In this document: positions 15,346 to 18,566 of the stretch, piece by piece | Layout: every line of letters starts with the position of its first letter | How positions within the stretch are numbered: position 1 is the first letter of the stretch | Origin: Candidatus Methanoperedens sp. | GTDB lineage: Archaea > Halobacteriota > Methanosarcinia > Methanosarcinales > Methanoperedenaceae | Assembly: GCA_028679855.1 (NCBI GenBank) | Contig: JAJRAP010000281.1 | Span: 1-18,566, forward strand | Reading direction: 5' to 3' | DNA length: 18,566 nucleotides | Made by a program: the position numbers and the translations under genes | The notes under the pieces: generated by a model | The model's input: the letters and a program-made list of their open reading frames with translations, nothing else | Told to the model about the DNA's origin: nothing | The model's database searches: none

Positions 15346-15498
15346 CTACAATGGTTTGCGTCCCTGAATGATTCTGATCAGTATCACGATGATAGCAGCC
15401 ACCAGCAATATATGGATAAAGCTACCAACTAAACCGAGCGAAAATCCCAATAGCCAGAGGATCACCAGAATAACAACTATTGTCCAGAATGTGTCCAT
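15346..15498 (-). CDS. lmo0937-type (DUF5670) two-helix membrane protein
   Basis: This 50-residue protein is read on the minus strand from the ATG at 15498 to a TAG at 15346-15348. It starts MDTFWTIVVILVILWLLGFS, has a glycine-containing turn, a second hydrophobic helix (about 26-44), and ends in a basic RIIQGRKPL tail. The pattern of a WLLGF motif and two helices fits the lmo0937 family of small membrane proteins, which often stand near CsbD-type stress genes. GAGGCGGT upstream serves as ribosome binding site. Its promoter region is cut close by the left end of the insertion sequence at 15573. Confidence 0.75.
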   Translation of the reverse strand: MDTFWTIVVILVILWLLGFSLGLVGSFIHILLVAAIIVILIRIIQGRKPL

Positions 15499-15678
15499 AA
15501 ATCTTACCGCCTCATAGATTCTATTTATTCTAAGTGCTAATAATCTTTTCGCTTGCGCATAATATTAAAATGCCATAGCGTCAAGTTAGACTTGGGACTT
15601 TTTAAATATATATCGTAAATTTTTATTATATACGTTTCGCCCCATCCTCAAAATTTCCTCCGAATCATAAAGAAAAGG

Positions 15679-15688
15679 TAATATATTA
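15679..15688 (+). promoter_or_regulatory. TATA box of the IS transposase gene
   Basis: TAATATATTA (15679-15688) is centred about 27 bases before the ATG at 15711, the distance expected for a leaderless archaeal transcript; no ribosome binding site lies between. Confidence 0.45.
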
Positions 15689-15708
15689 TGTAGTGTATAT
15701 ACACTACA
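15689..15708. promoter_or_regulatory. Perfect 20-bp palindrome between TATA box and transposase start
   Basis: TGTAGTGTATATACACTACA is its own reverse complement over all 20 bases. It directly follows the TATA element and ends two bases before the ATG at 15711, so a bound dimer would block transcription start. It is a strong operator candidate for self-control by the transposase or for host silencing; alternatively it could fold as a hairpin at the 5' end of a longer read-in RNA and hide the start codon. Confidence 0.55.
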
Positions 15709-15710
15709 AT

Positions 15711-15803
15711 ATGACAGAACACAAAACATTCACCCGTAAAATCAAGCAAGGGGATAAAATTAGATATGCTGAGTATGGAACGAACGACAAGGGAAAAAAA
15801 TAA
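15711..15803 (+). CDS. Transposase, N-terminal segment (frame 1 of 3)
   Basis: The 30-residue reading MTEHKTFTRKIKQGDKIRYA… ends in GKK followed by TAA at 15801-15803. The last codons are GGA AAA AAA TAA, so an A-AAA-AAA heptamer stands in frame right before the stop. A minus-one shift on it continues into IIQHHVRYLGSDPDN, which matches the GKK…vRYLG start found in other transposases. It is therefore the first part of the transposase, joined either by programmed slippage or by a repairable frameshift mutation. Confidence 0.6.
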   Translation: MTEHKTFTRKIKQGDKIRYAEYGTNDKGKK

Positions 15804-16114
15804 TTCAACATCATGTCAGGTATTTGGGGAGCGATCCAGATAATCTTCCAGAACCGAGTTCATTCGTAATTGAAAACCTTCAATTTGGATATTTGGCTCA
15901 ACTAATTCTTGGCGATTCACTCTCCGCTAATGACATCTATACCATGCTGGATGGTATGGGTAAATCCATTGATCGCAAAGAAATCAAACAAATCATATTT
16001 CGTTACAAGCTTGATGAAAAAAAAACTCAACTTCAACTAATATTTCTCAAAAAAAGAAAAATGAAAGTTTCGATCGAAGACTCACAGTCAAATACACATA
16101 CAGGCGAGAAATAA
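15800..16114 (+). CDS. Transposase, second segment (frame 2 of 3)
   Basis: This segment continues IIQHHVRYLGSDPDNLPEPSS and runs through a helical stretch containing LGDSLSANDIYTMLDGMGKS and KQIIFRYKLDEKK. At 16016-16025 nine A residues again make an in-frame A-AAA-AAA heptamer; another minus-one shift enters the long catalytic frame, open from 16018. The remainder of this segment (to 16114) reads as low-complexity and is probably not translated in the functional protein. It probably lacks a start codon of its own; a TTG at 15824 is the first possible one. Confidence 0.55.
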   Translation: MIQHHVRYLGSDPDNLPEPSSFVIENLQFGYLAQLILGDSLSANDIYTMLDGMGKSIDRKEIKQIIFRYKLDEKKTQLQLIFLKKRKMKVSIEDSQSNTHTGEK

Positions 16115-17751
16115 TAAGTCTCCAGGGAAAGAAAAATACCACAATCAAAGTACTGGCTGATAAAAACAATCCGGAAGATCACATTTCTATTCAAGATGGA
16201 ACTGATACACCGCTAATACCTAAATGTGAAGCTGACATGAACTTGATCATACTGATTGGTCTTCTTCATTGGCGTTTGGGCATGAAACGGCATGAGATAC
16301 GTGGATTTCTTGAAACAAAAGGGATCTTTCTCTCAACAGGAACAATATCAAACAGGAGCCTTGACTTCCTTTTGCTCTTTAAACAGTTTCATATAAATAA
16401 GAGTCGAGAGATAAAAGCATTTATTGAACGTAAAGGATGCATGATCCTCCATATGGATGGAACTAATAGATCTGGTGGAAGAGTTGTTTTTGTGTTACAG
16501 GAAGGCATCGATAACATGGTTATCAATGCGGATTTAATACCTTCTGAAGCTGAAGAACATGTTGATCCAGTATTATTAGATTTCAAAAATAGTTATGGTT
16601 CACCTCTTGTCGTAGTCCGAGATATGGCAAAAGGAATCAAGTTGAGTGTCAAAAAGATATTTCCTGATGCTTCTCAACAGATATGCCAGATACATTTCCT
16701 CAGTGACCTTGAAAAAGATATGATAACTGAGTATCATAAAAAATTAAAGAACTCAATTGTCAAGCACAAACTCACTTCCAAATTGAAATCACTTCGTTAT
16801 GAAAATAACGGGAGTGGAGATAGCATGATCAAAAGAATTCAGGATCGATGGATACATATAGCGGTTGATCATTTACTTTTTCCCGTGGAAAAACGTGTGA
16901 AATGGATGAGACGCCCAATATCGTATTTCATTCAATATCGCAGGATAAAAATAGTAGGTGACCTTGTTAAAAGATTAGTCCATTGTGATGCCTCGAATAA
17001 CTTTGTTCATAAACCACTGATGGAATTACACGAGTCTTTGAAGTCTGTTTTGGAGGATTCCAAGGTGTTTGAGTATTTTTCTATTATGGAGAAAGTATTG
17101 CAATGGTTGGATGAGTTGCGTGATAATCTAAGGATTACACGACAAAATAATTTGAATGATTCAAAGCCGACTGATTTTGAACTTGATGAAGTTTTGATAA
17201 AAATAAATGAAGTGTTGCTCAAGATTCGGACGGAAAGTTGGAAACTTGAGAAACAATATCAGCGAATAGCTTTAACGATTATTGATGCTTTTGAAAGTCA
17301 CTGGGAAGAGCTATTCGTCCCTGATCCGATTGTTAAGGGAAGAAACATTTCATTCAGACGCCATAATAACGGATTGGAGAGCAGTCATCGCAGAATAAGA
17401 AAAGGAATACGTGAGCGTACTGGTAAGTCGGAGACAAATAGTGAAATGGAACAATTTGGAGATTTATTGGCAATTCTCTCAAACTTATGGAATGAGACAT
17501 ATCAAAAAGAAATTCTTCGAGATGTAGTGGATATTGGTCGTTCTCTGAGCCCATTTGTAAAGGATCTTCCGAGATTAAGACAGGAGTATAGGGAAACAAG
17601 AAGGGGGAACACTATTCCAATTGATGATGAAGAAAGGTTCAGTATTCTGGAAAATTTCATTGATGTTTTTGAGAATAATGAACTAGATAGTGTTTTGATA
17701 TCCTCTCTTCAATCTATTTTAGAAGTGGAAGGTTGTTCAGAAATTGTTTAA
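16018..17751 (+). CDS. DDE transposase, catalytic segment (frame 3 of 3)
   Basis: This segment carries the RNase H-like catalytic core. Counted from the first ATG of this frame (16237), the 504 residues show HMDGT with D74, VVRDM with D129, CQIHF with C150 and H153, a long helical insertion (about 160-360), and GLESSHRRIR with E381, giving a D-D-(C-x2-H)-E pattern as in IS256/MULE-type transposases. The frame is open from 16018, and the upstream residues (…KYTYRREIISLQGKK…) look coding, so 16237 is unlikely to be the true start; the protein is more likely the C-terminal part of a roughly 675-residue transposase assembled across two frame changes. All acidic residues are present, so activity is possible if the shifts are programmed. 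Confidence 0.8.
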   Translation, partial: KKNSTSTNISQKKKNESFDRRLTVKYTYRREIISLQGKKNTTIKVLADKNNPEDHISIQDGTDTPLIPKCEADMNLIILIGLLHWRLGMKRHEIRGFLETKGIFLSTGTISNRSLDFLLLFKQFHINKSREIKAFIERKGCMILHMDGTNRSGGRVVFVLQEGIDNMVINADLIPSEAEEHVDPVLLDFKNSYGSPLVVVRDMAKGIKLSVKKIFPDASQQICQIHFLSDLEKDMITEYHKKLKNSIVKHKLTSKLKSLRYENNGSGDSMIKRIQDRWIHIAVDHLLFPVEKRVKWMRRPISYFIQYRRIKIVGDLVKRLVHCDASNNFVHKPLMELHESLKSVLEDSKVFEYFSIMEKVLQWLDELRDNLRITRQNNLNDSKPTDFELDEVLIKINEVLLKIRTESWKLEKQYQRIALTIIDAFESHWEELFVPDPIVKGRNISFRRHNNGLESSHRRIRKGIRERTGKSETNSEMEQFGDLLAILSNLWNETYQKEILRDVVDIGRSLSPFVKDLPRLRQEYRETRRGNTIPIDDEERFSILENFIDVFENNELDSVLISSLQSILEVEGCSEIV

Positions 17752-17791
17752 TTGTATTTTTATAAAACCCAAGCGAATCATGACGCTATGG

Positions 17792-18085
17792 TCATAAATA
17801 CACAAACCCCTCCCCCACATGCTCAAAATCCCACCGTGCATCTCTGCTCCTGCATCAAGAGAACGGAAAGCGCGGGTACCCGCGAAGTGCGGAGTTCCCC
17901 GTCAGCCGCTATCCTGAACACAGGCGAACCGGAAGTTGCCTCGGTATGATGCGGCATTCCGGTCACCTGTATACTTTAATTTTGATGTGAAGCGGTTGCC
18001 AGGGAGCATATCGGCGCACCCCTATACCAAATATATCATTATAGCATCAAAAAGATAAAAAATAAGGTGTAACAGCCTTCTTTTC
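17792..18085. other. GC-rich, strongly foldable intergenic stretch between the IS and the PIN gene
   Basis: No convincing gene is seen. GC rises to about 57-63 percent over 17821-17940 between flanks that are AT-rich. A perfect 14-bp palindrome CGCGGGTACCCGCG lies at 17871-17884. A long imperfect hairpin spans 17920-17970: ACAGG/CCTGT, then ACCGGAA/TTCCGGT, then TGCC/GGCA around a 12-base loop, 16 pairs in all. A GC-rich foldable island in AT-rich DNA can mark a structured RNA or the end of a mobile element. An open frame running out of the IS on the plus strand to 17949 has no gene-like features. Confidence 0.5.
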
Positions 18086-18433
18086 TCACCTGCCCATTTT
18101 TAAAGCAGTCTTCAGGTTAATTGGCTTGATGAAATTCTGGACTGCGTCAAAATGGCCGTCATCTGTTAAAACATGCTTGATATTTTCATTTATGCCGGTT
18201 GCGGCTATGAGAGAATCGCCGAGAGGAAGCTTATAGATCATGTGCAGCTCCCCTGCGCGTATTGCTATTGTCCGATCAGTATCTATGATCTCCAGGTTTA
18301 ATGAGAGCAATTCGTTTACTTTTTTCTTGTAAATGTCATTACCAAGGAAAATGAGCAATTCAGCCAGGGTAGTAACTGAAATTACTCTGGTGATTTTTTC
18401 ATCTATTCTATCTCCAATTCTCTCGCATATCTC
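18086..18433 (-). pseudogene. VapC-type PIN-domain ribonuclease, 5' end broken by frameshift
   Basis: The minus-strand frame, open from 18433 down to the stop at 18086-18088, reads RIDEKITRVISVTTLAELLI, then LPLGDSLIAATG and HVLTDDGHFDAV. These are the middle and end of a PIN nuclease domain with three of the four acidic residues: the E of LAEL, the D of LGDS, and a D of TDDGHF. VapC toxins are RNA-cleaving partners of VapB antitoxins. The N-terminal strand with the first Asp is missing in this frame; a stop at 18434-18436 closes it. A neighbouring frame (18522-18403) reads GSYLLAWKSLYHGRSEKEIK…, so a frameshift plus truncation is likely. No start codon other than TTG (18358) is available inside the domain. 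Confidence 0.6.
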
Positions 18434-18522
18434 TTAATTTCTTTCTCGCTTCTTCCATGGTACAGGGATTTCCACGCTAATAAATAGCTCCCAATTTTCC
18501 CTATAATTTTTCGAAAATCACA
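18403..18522 (-). pseudogene. Gene remnant in another frame, upstream of the PIN domain
   Basis: This frame, closed by stops on both sides, reads IIGKIGSYLLAWKSLYHGRS and continues EKEIKRYARELEIE. It looks like coding sequence (amphipathic, natural composition) and runs directly up to the PIN frame. It may be the frameshifted N-terminal part of the same gene, or the tail of an antitoxin that overlapped it. No start codon is present. Confidence 0.35.
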
Positions 18523-18566
18523 TTACGTTGCCACCCTTTATTTTCCAATATGTAACTAACTTTTTG

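Larger units (their letters stand above)
15573..17791 (+). mobile_element. Insertion sequence with terminal inverted repeats and a DDE transposase
   Basis: The left end begins CCATAGCGTCA at 15573 and the right end is its exact reverse complement TGACGCTATGG, ending at 17791. The inverted similarity continues inward: CTTGGG recurs at the same distance (bases 19-24 of each end) and then AT-rich matches follow, about 25 identical positions in 34. The element is 2219 bp and contains one transposase gene. No convincing target-site duplication is seen in the flanks (…TTAAAATG left, TCATAAAT… right). I do not assign an IS family. Confidence 0.8.

Noticed and set aside
15558..17801. CATAATATT (15559) and CATAAATAC (17793) as a target-site duplication of the IS.
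   Set aside because: Only partly identical and unequally spaced from the two IS ends.
17752..17949. Open frame of 65 codons running from the IS 3' end into the GC-rich island.
   Set aside because: Begins inside the IS terminal repeat, has no ribosome binding site and no protein-like pattern; explained better by foldable non-coding sequence.
17920..17970. Integron attC-like site or tRNA in the hairpin region.
   Set aside because: No attC core sites (GTTRRRY/RYYYAAC) and no cloverleaf with T-arm or anticodon arm could be drawn.

Overview
The window reads as a piece of an archaeal chromosome, most likely a methanogen or methanotroph-like euryarchaeon of the Methanosarcinales / ANME-2 kind. The evidence is an archaeal-type tryptophanyl-tRNA synthetase, a SlyD-like archaeal FKBP, a DUF4010/MgtC-like membrane protein, a BPG-independent phosphoglycerate mutase, and TATA boxes lying about 26 bases before start codons. 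The lineage call is inference from protein style; no marker gene fixes it.

Left part (1-10858) is mostly housekeeping. A type I restriction methylase gene (hsdM, minus) has a damaged 3' end and no hsdS or hsdR beside it. Two coupled plus-strand genes follow: an unknown 269-residue protein and a YfcE/MJ0936-type phosphodiesterase. Then comes an FKBP prolyl isomerase, whose stop codon abuts the stop of a convergent RMD1/DUF155-like membrane-anchored protein. gpmI and the MgtC/DUF4010 gene diverge from one symmetric TATA box. An unrecognised 362-residue protein with weak TraB/TIKI-like features, a 71-residue protein and trpS run on the minus strand.

Middle part (11119-15498) is different in style: more AT-rich, small genes, strong GGAGG-type ribosome binding sites, and products typical of envelope or general stress. 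These are a very AT-rich four-helix membrane protein, a cytoplasmic HtrA-like serine protease with one PDZ domain, a coupled pair resembling YqjD/DUF883 plus a two-helix holin-like protein, a 90-residue three-helix protein, an AI-2E/PerM-family permease, a CsbD protein and a convergent 50-residue lmo0937-type membrane protein. A 51-bp second copy of the csbD 3' end, carrying a nonsense change, lies between the 90-residue protein and the permease. I read this as a stress/envelope module of bacterial flavour.

Right part (15573-18566) is mobile and decayed. A complete insertion sequence of about 2.2 kb can be delimited by its terminal inverted repeats. Its DDE transposase is spread over three frames, and both joins fall in A-runs that form in-frame A-AAA-AAA heptamers. 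A perfect 20-bp palindrome sits between the IS TATA box and its start codon. Beyond the IS is a GC-rich, strongly foldable non-coding stretch and then a broken VapC-type PIN-domain gene at the window edge. No rRNA, tRNA or CRISPR array was seen.
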